From Gallionellaceae bacterium (lineage in GTDB: Bacteria > Pseudomonadota > Gammaproteobacteria > Burkholderiales > Thiobacillaceae): a stretch of 64,000 nt of DNA. Within the stretch, counting starts at the first letter, position 1. Every line of letters starts with the position of its first letter. Positions 1 through 6,565 of this stretch are shown here, piece by piece. The DNA is taken from positions 1-64,000 of the forward strand of contig JAQTLU010000004.1 of assembly GCA_028714735.1 (NCBI GenBank), written 5' to 3'. Both the position numbers and the translations under genes were made by a program. A model generated the notes under the pieces. The model had not been told where the DNA came from. It did not search any database and was given only the letters and a program-made list of their open reading frames with translations.

Positions 1-40
1 GCATCATCAGCCCCTTGTGTACCGGTTTGTAGCGCGGCAT
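1..40 (-). mobile_element. 5' end of a transposase gene (IS1182-like), cut by window edge
   Basis: Read on the minus strand from position 40, the 13 visible codons give MPRYKPVHKGLMM. This matches the well-known N-terminus (M-A/P-R-Y-K-P-V-H-x-G-L) of DDE transposases of the IS1182 type. Only these residues are visible, so neither intactness nor the far end of the element can be judged. The terminal inverted repeat should lie between about 60 and 125 but cannot be fixed from one end. The element abuts an integron-like recombination site. Confidence 0.5.
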
Positions 41-118
41 TGAAGCCCCTTCCCTGGGTCGTTCTCCGTGATCGGATTATGCCCGCCGTGGAGGCGGTTT
101 TTTAGGGTTTTTCTACAG

Positions 119-199
119 CGTCAACGTGTAGCTTGAGGGGCGCGGAGACAGCAAGCGAAGCTTGCTGGCGGAGCGTCCCTCTCGAAGCGTTTGTTAGGC
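119..199 (+). repeat. Integron attC-like recombination site
   Basis: The right boundary is a consensus core site GTTAGGC at 193-199. Between it and 119 is an imperfect palindrome: GAGGGGCGC near 134 pairs with GCGTCCCTC near 173, and the centre is AGCAAGC-gaa-GCTTGCT (150-166). A CTCGAA box sits just before the core site, opposite a CTTGAG box at about 131. The left core is degenerate (CGTCAAC instead of RYYYAAC), possibly damaged by the neighbouring insertion element. Size and architecture fit an attC, but no integrase is in the window. Confidence 0.55.
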
Positions 200-206
200 C
201 GTAACA

Positions 207-515
207 TCAGCATTTTTTTCTACTGTACTTAAACAGCCAGTAAATAATGACAATAGATGGCGCGCAAATTAGCGTAGCCAAAATGAATTCAAATGGTTCT
301 CCTGGGCAGCCTGCGGCACAAGCACCTACGCCAAGGAGAAATAAAAAAACGAACACGAGTGGTGTTGAGACCAGCCACACGAGAAAGGCGGTGCCAACTC
401 TACTCAAAAGGCGCCACTGCTTCCGATAGGCGAAGAAGGCTGCGAAGCCAATTTGAGCCACGAATGCTAACAAGATCACGGTGATGATCAACACTTGGTA
501 AATGGTATCGCTCAT
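207..515 (-). CDS. Small integral membrane protein in a reversed integron-type cassette
   Basis: This 102-residue hydrophobic protein has about three membrane segments (near residues 8-30, 40-65 and 75-95), a Cys-rich turn GACAAGCPG between the second and third, and a basic C-terminus (KYSRKKC). The family is not recognised. The gene fills almost exactly the interval between core site GTTAGGC (193-199) and inverse core GCCTAAC (526-532), as a gene cassette should. It is antisense to the normal direction of cassette transcription, so it would need its own promoter. Its base composition is clearly lower in GC than the chromosomal genes that follow, consistent with acquisition by transfer. Confidence 0.6.
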   Translation of the reverse strand: MSDTIYQVLIITVILLAFVAQIGFAAFFAYRKQWRLLSRVGTAFLVWLVSTPLVFVFLFLLGVGACAAGCPGEPFEFILATLICAPSIVIIYWLFKYSRKKC

Positions 516-525
516 CTTTACTATG

Positions 526-558
526 GCCTAACGTGATGTGTACGCCAATTGGCGTACA
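526..558. repeat. Inverse core site GCCTAAC plus 20-bp perfect palindrome
   Basis: A consensus inverse core site (526-532) is followed after six bases by a perfect 20-bp palindrome at 539-558, TGTACGCCAATTGGCGTACA. This looks like the left end of a second attC. No exact GTTRRRY partner follows; the nearest candidate is GTTTAGGC at 671-678, with an extra T. The site may be a degenerate attC or an unrelated operator-like palindrome. Confidence 0.4.
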
Positions 559-747
559 ACTCCCCACGCCTTCATGGTGGAGTTATTTGGATATTCAATG
601 GGGTGTGGCTCGTGCAGCAAGCTATACACCTTCGCCCCCTCTTTGGTCTGGATTACAAATGTCATTTGCCGTTTAGGCCGCCAGGCAGCCCCACTCCCTT
701 CTCGCCCTGGTTCCACGCAACTTCGTCGCCCAGGTTTTATTCCATAG
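559..747. other. Stretch without a supportable gene
   Basis: Several short overlapping reading frames exist here on both strands, but none has a ribosome-binding site or recognisable protein character. A short inverted repeat (AACTCC..CCA with TGGTGGAGTT, about 557-576) lies just after the palindrome. The stretch is probably the decayed end of the accessory patch plus the ahcY promoter region. Confidence 0.4.
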
Positions 748-753
748 TAGAAT
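748..753 (+). promoter_or_regulatory. Possible -10 element for ahcY
   Basis: TAGAAT (five of six matches to TATAAT) ends ten bases before the riboswitch aptamer, the right distance for a transcript starting at its 5' edge. No convincing -35 hexamer is visible, so confidence is low. Confidence 0.35.
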
Positions 754-762
754 CATAACCCT

Positions 763-831
763 ACCGAGGAGCGCTGCAAGAGGCCAGATTCCAGTCTTGG
801 CCCCCCAGGCTCGGTTCGAAACTGCGCTCAC
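763..831 (+). promoter_or_regulatory. S-adenosylhomocysteine (SAH) riboswitch
   Basis: The leader contains the conserved SAH aptamer blocks in order: CCGAGGAGCGCTGCAAG (764-780), CCCAGGCTCGG (about 803-813) and AACTGCGCTCA (820-830). CCGAG pairs with CTCGG and GAGCGC pairs with GCGCTC to form the compact pseudoknotted fold known from Ralstonia and other proteobacteria. This class is an ON switch: SAH binding activates ahcY so the toxic by-product of methyl transfer is cleared. The ribosome-binding site lies 62 bases downstream of the aptamer. Confidence 0.9.
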
Positions 832-903
832 CTGTCAAACCCGCCGGGTGCGGGGACGGCATGTGAGCCTCCCTCCCCGGCCACAGTTCTTTAGGAGCTT
901 GCT

Positions 904-2301
904 GTGGCTGAATTCACTGATTACAAAGTCGCCGACATGGCGCTGGCCTCCTGGGGCCGCAAGGAAATCCGCATCGCCGAGACGGAGATGCCGGGCCTGA
1001 TGGCGACCCGCGCCGAGTACAAGGACGTGCAGCCGCTCAAGGGCGCACGCATCGCCGGCTCGCTGCACATGACCATCCAGACCGCCGTGCTGATCGAGAC
1101 CCTGACGGCCCTTGGCGCGGAAGTGCGCTGGGCGTCGTGCAACATCTACTCGACCCAGGACCACGCCGCCGCCGCCATCGCCGCCGACGGCATCCCGGTC
1201 TACGCCTACAAGGGCGAGAACCTGGACGAGTACTGGGACTACACCCACCGCATCCTGGACTGGCCCGGCGAACCGGCCAACATGATCCTGGACGACGGCG
1301 GCGACGCCACCCTGCTGCTGCACCTGGGCGTGAAGGCGGAAAAGGACCGCGCCGTGATCGCCAAGCCGGGCAACGACGAGGAGAAGTGCCTGTTCGCCGC
1401 CATCGCCCAGCATCTGGACCAGGACCCGGCCTGGTATTCCAAGCGCATCGTCCACATCAAGGGCGTCACCGAGGAGACCACTACCGGCGTGCATCGCCTG
1501 TACCAGATGGCCGAAGAGGGCCGCCTGGCCTTCCCGGCGATCAACGTCAACGACTCGGTGACCAAGTCCAAGTTCGACAACCTGTACGGCTGCCGCGAGT
1601 CGCTGATGGACGGCATCAAGCGCGCCACCGACGTGATGGTGGCCGGCAAGATCGGCGTGGTGCTGGGCTACGGCGACGTCGGCAAGGGCTGCGCCCAGGC
1701 CTTCCGCGGCCTCGGCGCCACCGTCTGGGTGACCGAGATCGACCCGATCTGCGCCCTCCAGGCCGCCATGGAAGGCTACCGCGTGGTGACCATGGACGAG
1801 GCCGCCGCCCTGGGCGACATCTTCGTCACCGCCACCGGCAACGTGAACGTGATCAACCACGACCACATGGCCGCCATGAAGGACCAGTCCATCGTCTGCA
1901 ACATCGGCCACTTCGACAGCGAGATCGACGTCGCCAGCCTGCGCCAGTACGAGTGGGAGAACATCAAGCCCCAGGTCGACCACATCATCTTCCCGGACGG
2001 CAAGCGCATCATCCTGCTGGCCGAAGGCCGCCTGGTGAACCTGGGCTGCGCCACCGGCCACCCCAGCTTCGTGATGTCCAACTCGTTCACCAACCAGACC
2101 CTGGCCCAGATCGAGCTGTTCAACCACACCGACAAGTACGCCAAGCAGGTCTATGTGCTGCCCAAGCACCTGGACGAGAAGGTGGCCCGCCTGCATCTGA
2201 AGAAGATCAGCGCCCACCTGACCGAACTGACCCCCGAGCAGGCCGCCTACATCGGCGTGCCGGTGAACGGGCCGTACAAGGCGGATCATTACCGGTACTG
2301 A
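904..2301 (+). CDS. ahcY: Adenosylhomocysteinase (S-adenosyl-L-homocysteine hydrolase)
   Basis: This cytosolic NAD-dependent enzyme hydrolyses S-adenosylhomocysteine to adenosine and homocysteine in the activated methyl cycle. The protein has 465 residues. The NAD-binding glycine motif GYGDVGKG lies near residue 255, preceded by substrate-binding segments ([26 protein letters not shown]), and the C-terminus DHYRY closes the cofactor site of the neighbouring subunit. The start is GTG at 904, with AGGAG at 893-897 six bases upstream; no ATG fits the family N-terminus better. It is controlled by the SAH riboswitch at 763-831 and ends at a strong terminator, so it appears monocistronic. Confidence 0.98.
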   Translation: MAEFTDYKVADMALASWGRKEIRIAETEMPGLMATRAEYKDVQPLKGARIAGSLHMTIQTAVLIETLTALGAEVRWASCNIYSTQDHAAAAIAADGIPVYAYKGENLDEYWDYTHRILDWPGEPANMILDDGGDATLLLHLGVKAEKDRAVIAKPGNDEEKCLFAAIAQHLDQDPAWYSKRIVHIKGVTEETTTGVHRLYQMAEEGRLAFPAINVNDSVTKSKFDNLYGCRESLMDGIKRATDVMVAGKIGVVLGYGDVGKGCAQAFRGLGATVWVTEIDPICALQAAMEGYRVVTMDEAAALGDIFVTATGNVNVINHDHMAAMKDQSIVCNIGHFDSEIDVASLRQYEWENIKPQVDHIIFPDGKRIILLAEGRLVNLGCATGHPSFVMSNSFTNQTLAQIELFNHTDKYAKQVYVLPKHLDEKVARLHLKKISAHLTELTPEQAAYIGVPVNGPYKADHYRY

Positions 2302-2318
2302 TCCGGTTCCCGAAAAGC

Positions 2319-2352
2319 AAGGCCGCTACCAATCGTAGCGGCCTTTTGTTTT
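2319..2352 (+). terminator. Rho-independent terminator after ahcY
   Basis: An 11-bp perfect stem, AAGGCCGCTAC (2319-2329) with GTAGCGGCCTT (2335-2345), has a five-base loop and is followed by TTGTTTT. Confidence 0.9.
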
Positions 2353-2419
2353 AATCGGGCCTGGATCGGGCGCGCCAAGAAGGGCCCGGGATTTTGGCCA
2401 CGTTGCATGGGAGAAACGC

Positions 2420-2782
2420 ATGGAATCCGAAAACCTGTCCGCCACGAACAACGACGAGAGCAACTGGGGCATGCTCGCCCACCTGTCCGCCCTGGCCGGC
2501 TTCGTCATCCCCTTTGGCAGCCTCGTCGCGCCGCTGATCATCTGGCTGACCAAGGGCAAGGAATCGGCCTTCGTGGCCGAGCAGGCCAAGGAGGCGTTGA
2601 ACTTCCAGCTCAGCATGGCGATCGTGTTCATCGTCTGCTTCATCCTGTCGTTCATCATCATCGGCCTGTTCCTCATGGGCCTGGCCGTCATCGTCGATCT
2701 GGTATTCGTCATCCTCGCCACGGTGACAGCATCGAAAGGCCGGATGTACCGCTATCCGTACACCCTGCGCCTGGTCAAGTGA
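2420..2782 (+). CDS. DUF4870 family small membrane protein
   Basis: The 120-residue protein has a polar N-terminus followed by hydrophobic segments (about 20-45, 70-95 and a re-entrant stretch near 95-105) and the family signature NWGMLAHLSALAGF...FVAEQAKEALNFQLS. DUF4870 proteins are inner-membrane proteins of unknown function, related to the Tic20-like/YtfP-type families. ATG at 2420 is preceded by GGGAGA at about 2409. The gene stands alone between the ahcY terminator and the helicase leader. Confidence 0.85.
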   Translation: MESENLSATNNDESNWGMLAHLSALAGFVIPFGSLVAPLIIWLTKGKESAFVAEQAKEALNFQLSMAIVFIVCFILSFIIIGLFLMGLAVIVDLVFVILATVTASKGRMYRYPYTLRLVK

Positions 2783-3088
2783 GGCACGGGGCCGCGCGGC
2801 CCCCCGGTCTTGCCGCGGTTTATTAGCAAACGCTTAAATTTTCCTCGCGTTACGGGGCGGATCTGCGTATCATCCGCCGCTCGTTGTGCAGTACAGCTGT
2901 ATCTGATCCCTAAGGGACTGCTGTCTTCGCAGCCCCATCTGCCCCAACCCCCTGCGTGCCCTTATCCTGTTGGCCGCGTGACTTTCGGTTGGCGCCGATG
3001 TTACGCAGCCGCCGCCGGCCAGTCCGGCGCGTTGGCATTTTTTGCCCGCCGTCATGGTGGGCGATGAGCTATTGGAAAGGCAACACCC
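2783..3088. other. 306-bp intergenic region, probable helicase 5' leader
   Basis: A GC-only hairpin (GGGGCCGCGCGGCCCC, about 2788-2803) without a T tract follows the DUF4870 stop and may weakly end its transcript. The rest contains no gene. It includes a relatively AT-rich block near 2820-2845 that could hold the promoter, then a long GC-rich leader. Long structured leaders are common in front of cold-inducible RNA helicase genes, but no specific motif was recognised. Confidence 0.4.
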
Positions 3089-4495
3089 ATGAATTTCTCC
3101 GAACTCGGTCTCCACCCCCTGGTCCTCAAGGCCGTCGAAACCTCCGGCTATACCGAGCCGACCGACGTCCAGGCCCAGGCCGTCCCCGCCGCCCTGGCCG
3201 GCGCCGACCTGCTGGTCTCCGCCCAGACCGGCTCCGGCAAGACCGCCGCCTTCATGCTGCCCAGCCTGTGCCGCCTGGCCGAGCCGTCGGCCGTGAAGGG
3301 CTACGGCCCCCGCATCCTGGTTCTGACGCCGACCCGCGAACTGGCCATGCAGGTCGAGAAGGCCTCCGCCACCTACGGCCGCGAGTTCCGCAAGCTGCGC
3401 ACCGTCAGCCTGGTCGGCGGCGCGCCCTACGGCCCCCAGTTGCAGCAGCTGTCGCAAGCGGTCGACATCGTGGTCGCCACCCCCGGCCGCCTGATGGACC
3501 ACATGCAGCGCGGCAAGATCAATTTCGACCGCCTGGAAGTGCTAGTGCTGGACGAGGCCGACCGCATGCTCGACATGGGCTTCATCGACGACATCCAGAT
3601 GATCGTCGCCAGCTGCCCGAAGACCCGCCAGACCCTGCTGTTCTCCGCCACCCTGGACGGCGTGGTCGGCAAGCTGGCGCGCGAACTGACCCGCGACGCC
3701 CAGCGCATCGAGGTCGCTCGCAAGGAAGACCCCGCGGCCCAGATCGGCCAGAAGCTGCATTTCTTCGACGACCCGATGCACAAGATGCGCCTGCTCGACG
3801 CCCTGGTCCGCGACGCCACCCTGACCCAGGCAGTGGTGTTCACCGCCACCAAGGCCGGCGCCGAGGATCTGTCGGAAGAGCTGCGCGACCGCGGCTTCCT
3901 GGCCGAGGCCTTGCATGGCGACATGCCCCAGCACAAGCGCACCCGCACCCTGGACCGCGTGCGTAACGGCCGGGTCCAGTTCCTGGTCGCCACCGACGTG
4001 GCCGCGCGCGGCATCGACGTCGCCGGCATCAGCCACGTGATCAACTACGACGCGCCGCGCCAGGCTGAGGACTATGTCCACCGCATCGGCCGTACCGGCC
4101 GCGCCGGCCGCAGCGGCACCGCGGTGACCCTGGTCGGTTTCCGCGAGCGCCATCTGGTCCGCAACATCGAGCGCTACACCGGCCAGCCGATCGAAGTGGC
4201 CACCATCCCCGGCCTGGAGCCGACCATCAAGGCGCGTCCCGAAGGCGGTGCCGGCAAGTCCTGGGGCGACAAGCCCGGCTACAAGGGCAAGCGTCCGGGC
4301 GGTTCCAGCGACTGGAAGAGCAAGCCGTCGGGCGGCGGCTGGAAGGAAGGCGGCCCGGCCAAGACCTGGGGTGACAAGCCCGCCTACAAGGGCGCTGCCG
4401 ACAAGCCTGCCTACAAGCCCGCCGGCGACAAGCCGCACGCGGCCGCCGGCCAGCAGCAGGCGCACAAGCCGAAGCGGGCCGAACGGTTCTGGTAA
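3089..4495 (+). CDS. rhlE: DEAD-box ATP-dependent RNA helicase, RhlE type
   Basis: This cytosolic RNA helicase remodels structured RNA, probably in ribosome assembly, mRNA decay or cold adaptation. It has 468 residues and all core motifs in order: Q motif (FSELGLHPLVLKAV...PTDVQAQ), motif I AQTGSGKT (45-52), PTRELAMQ, TPGRL, motif II DEAD (about 155), SAT (about 185), ATDVAARGIDV and HRIGRTGR (about 331). From about residue 380 the tail is a Lys/Gly/Pro/Trp-rich low-complexity region with repeats of the type SWGDKPGYKGK and KTWGDKPAYKG, a probable RNA-binding tail. The terminator follows 45 bases after the stop. The name rhlE rests on overall similarity. Confidence 0.93.
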   Translation: MNFSELGLHPLVLKAVETSGYTEPTDVQAQAVPAALAGADLLVSAQTGSGKTAAFMLPSLCRLAEPSAVKGYGPRILVLTPTRELAMQVEKASATYGREFRKLRTVSLVGGAPYGPQLQQLSQAVDIVVATPGRLMDHMQRGKINFDRLEVLVLDEADRMLDMGFIDDIQMIVASCPKTRQTLLFSATLDGVVGKLARELTRDAQRIEVARKEDPAAQIGQKLHFFDDPMHKMRLLDALVRDATLTQAVVFTATKAGAEDLSEELRDRGFLAEALHGDMPQHKRTRTLDRVRNGRVQFLVATDVAARGIDVAGISHVINYDAPRQAEDYVHRIGRTGRAGRSGTAVTLVGFRERHLVRNIERYTGQPIEVATIPGLEPTIKARPEGGAGKSWGDKPGYKGKRPGGSSDWKSKPSGGGWKEGGPAKTWGDKPAYKGAADKPAYKPAGDKPHAAAGQQQAHKPKRAERFW

Positions 4496-4539
4496 TCCCG
4501 GACTGCCGGGGCTAAGTGCCCCTGGTCAAAGCTCAAAAC

Positions 4540-4566
4540 AAAAAGCCCGCGCAAGCGGGTTTTTTG
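4540..4566 (+). terminator. Terminator after rhlE
   Basis: CCCGC (4546-4550), a GCAA loop and GCGGG (4555-4559) are flanked by an A tract on the left and TTTTTT on the right. This gives a compact rho-independent terminator that could work in both directions. Confidence 0.85.
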
Positions 4567-4639
4567 TTGTCTGGAGACTTGTCAGCGGTGTTGCTCTGGA
4601 TGGGGCGCAACAAAATCCAGGGTAAGTTAAGCCATGTGG

Positions 4640-5130
4640 CCTTGAGCCATCGGGATGGTGTTGGTGGCTGGCATTGGCCGGGAGTGGCCCGGCGACCAGT
4701 TACTTTTCTTGCTCGACCAAGAAAAGTAACCAAAAGAAGGTCGCCCCGCTTCACCGCCCTTCGGGTACCCAATTTCCCCGCTGCCGTTCGGGCGGCTGCG
4801 CAACTCGCCCTGCGGGCTCAGACAGTGCTCGCCGACTTCCCCCGAACGGCAGCGGGGAAATTGGCGGCTCAGAGGGGATGTTACCGCCCACGCTACCGTT
4901 TCAACCAAGCATCAACGTCTGCGTCTGTGACGCTTTTTAAACCCCTCTGACGGAGCCGCGCATTTTGCTGTTGTGCTGGGCAGCCGAAGGCCGGCGAAAG
5001 CTGTCTGAGCGTAGCGAGTTCTTTCGCCGCCAGCGCGATAGCAAAATGCGCGGGGTTTCGACGGAAGCGGGGTGTGCTTTCTTTGCACAAACAAAGAAAG
5101 TAAGGCGCTGCCGGGAGCCCCCGGCCTGAG
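4640..5130. repeat. Cluster of nested inverted repeats (dispersed-repeat type)
   Basis: This gene-free block between rhlE and hemE holds several strong palindromes. They are a hairpin ACTTTTCTTG..CAAGAAAAGT (about 4702-4728), a perfect 24-bp inverted repeat with arms 4769-4792 and 4841-4864, a 14-bp pair CCGCGCATTTTGCT (4956-4969) with AGCAAAATGCGCGG (5040-5053) enclosing a further CGGCGAAAG/CTTTCGCCG pair, and a hairpin CTTTCTTTG..CAAAGAAAG (about 5078-5101). The sequence around the first hairpin (CAAGAAAAGTAACCAAAAGAAGG) is of a kind seen repeatedly between genes in many proteobacteria. Short frames here are by-products of the repeats. Confidence 0.75.
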
Positions 5131-5157
5131 CCGGTTACCAAGCTCGCGCCCGCAGGC

Positions 5158-6222
5158 TCAGCGGTGGTACTGCGGACTCTCCGCCTTCACCGTCTCGACC
5201 AGCGCGGCGACGTTCTCCGGCGGGGTGAACTGGGAGATGCCGTGGCCCAGGTTGAAGACGTGGCCGCTGCCCTTGCCGTAGCTGGCCAGGACGCGCCTGG
5301 CCTCGGCCGACACCGCCTCGGGCGTGGTGAGCAGGATGAACGGGTCCATGTTGCCTTGCAGGGCAACCCGGTCGCCGGCCAGTTTGCGCGCCTCGCCGAT
5401 GTCGATCGCCCAGTCCAGGCCGACCGCGTCGGCGCCGCAATTGGCGATCTGGTCCAGCCACAGGCCGCCGCCCTTGGTGAAGACGATGCGGGGCACCACG
5501 CGGCCTTCGCGTTCCCGGGTCAGGCCGGCCATGATGCGGGCCATGTAGGGCAGGGAGAATTCCAGGTAGGCCGCCTGCGACAGCATGCCGCCCCAGGAGT
5601 CGAACACCATCACGGCCTGGGCGCCGGCCTCGATCTGGGCGTTCAGGTAGTCGATCACCGCCGTCGTGGTCACGTCCAGGATGTGGTGCATCAGGTCCGG
5701 GCGGGCATACATCAGCTTCTTCACCTTGGCGTAGGTGTCGCTGCCCTGGCCTTCGATCATGTAACAGGACAGGGTGAACGGGCTGCCGGAAAAGCCGATC
5801 AGCGGCACCGAGCCGTCCAGGGCCTTGCGGATCTCGCTCACCGCGTCGATCACGTAGCGCAGCTTGTCGTGCGGGTCCGGCGCGGCGAGGTCGCGGATCT
5901 CCCATTCATCACGCAGCGGGCGTTCGAACTTGGGCCCCTCGCCTTCGGCGAAATACAGGCCCAGGCCCATGGCGTCGGGTACGGTGAGGATGTCGGAGAA
6001 CAGGATGGCGGCGTCGAGGCCGTAGCGCGCCAGCGGCTGCAGGGTCACCTCGGTGGCCAGCGAGGGCGACTTGCACAGGTCCAGGAAGCTGCCGGCGCGG
6101 GCGCGGGTGGCGCAGTATTCCGGCAGGTAGCGGCCGGCCTGGCGCATCAGCCAGGTCGGGGTGTATTCGGTCGGCTGGCGCATCAGGGCGCGCAGAAAAG
6201 TATCGTTTTTCAGCGTAGTCAT
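5158..6222 (-). CDS. hemE: Uroporphyrinogen decarboxylase
   Basis: This cytosolic enzyme decarboxylates the four acetate side chains of uroporphyrinogen III to give coproporphyrinogen III in heme synthesis. With the start chosen here ([13 protein letters not shown]) the protein has 354 residues, the usual family length. Signatures are [13 protein letters not shown] near residue 24, the catalytic Asp in LFSDILT (D77), [17 protein letters not shown] and GNMDP. An upstream in-frame ATG at 6234 adds MDET; the internal ATG is preferred because GGACGAG precedes it at good spacing and family proteins begin there. It is the last gene of a minus-strand run that starts at 8736. Confidence 0.97.
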   Translation of the reverse strand: MTTLKNDTFLRALMRQPTEYTPTWLMRQAGRYLPEYCATRARAGSFLDLCKSPSLATEVTLQPLARYGLDAAILFSDILTVPDAMGLGLYFAEGEGPKFERPLRDEWEIRDLAAPDPHDKLRYVIDAVSEIRKALDGSVPLIGFSGSPFTLSCYMIEGQGSDTYAKVKKLMYARPDLMHHILDVTTTAVIDYLNAQIEAGAQAVMVFDSWGGMLSQAAYLEFSLPYMARIMAGLTREREGRVVPRIVFTKGGGLWLDQIANCGADAVGLDWAIDIGEARKLAGDRVALQGNMDPFILLTTPEAVSAEARRVLASYGKGSGHVFNLGHGISQFTPPENVAALVETVKAESPQYHR

Positions 6223-6255
6223 CGTCTCGTCCATCCAGTGATGGGCGCCATTCTA

Positions 6256-6564
6256 TCAGGCCGGACCGGTCGTCCGCGGCGGCGTGATCCAGCCCTGGCT
6301 GTAAAACAGCATGTATAGCCCGATGTTGAGGGCGATCAGGAGCAGGACCGCCAGCCAGGCGATGGCGGCGTCGTGGACGAAACGGGGCGTGAGGACGCGG
6401 GTCAGCCACCAGACCGGCCGGGTGACGGCGTCGAAGAAGCGCCAGACCACGTTGTCCCGGTAGACCGGACCCGCCAGCAAGGCCAGCAGGCCCTTGCCGA
6501 TGAAGGTGTAGATCAGCAGCCGGACGATCAGCTGGACAACCAGGAACAGCGCATACATGTCCAT
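6256..6564 (-). CDS. Small membrane protein of unknown function
   Basis: The 102-residue protein has two hydrophobic spans (about 4-30 and 65-92) separated by a basic, Trp-rich loop (VVWRFFDAVTRPVWWLTRVLTPRF). The layout recalls YggT-like proteins, but no firm family assignment is possible. Its ATG lies one base after the symporter stop codon (TGACATG), so it is translationally coupled to it. hemE follows after about 30 bases. Confidence 0.8.
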   Translation of the reverse strand: MDMYALFLVVQLIVRLLIYTFIGKGLLALLAGPVYRDNVVWRFFDAVTRPVWWLTRVLTPRFVHDAAIAWLAVLLLIALNIGLYMLFYSQGWITPPRTTGPA

Positions 6565-6565
6565 G

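Noticed and set aside
528..716. 62-codon minus-strand frame at the cassette edge
   Set aside because: It has no ribosome-binding site and ends inside the inverse core site; its translation shows no recognisable features. A cassette gene cannot be excluded but is not supported.
835..2289. 484-codon open frame opposite ahcY
   Set aside because: It is a shadow of a high-GC gene: His/Val/Gly/Asp-rich translation with no family character. ahcY on the other strand is certain.
2786..2806. Terminator after the DUF4870 gene
   Set aside because: The GC-only hairpin has no T tract, so it is noted only as a hairpin in the spacer.
4516..5281. Several short frames in the repeat block between rhlE and hemE
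   Set aside because: Their sequences are produced by inverted repeats on both strands; no initiation signals or conserved character.
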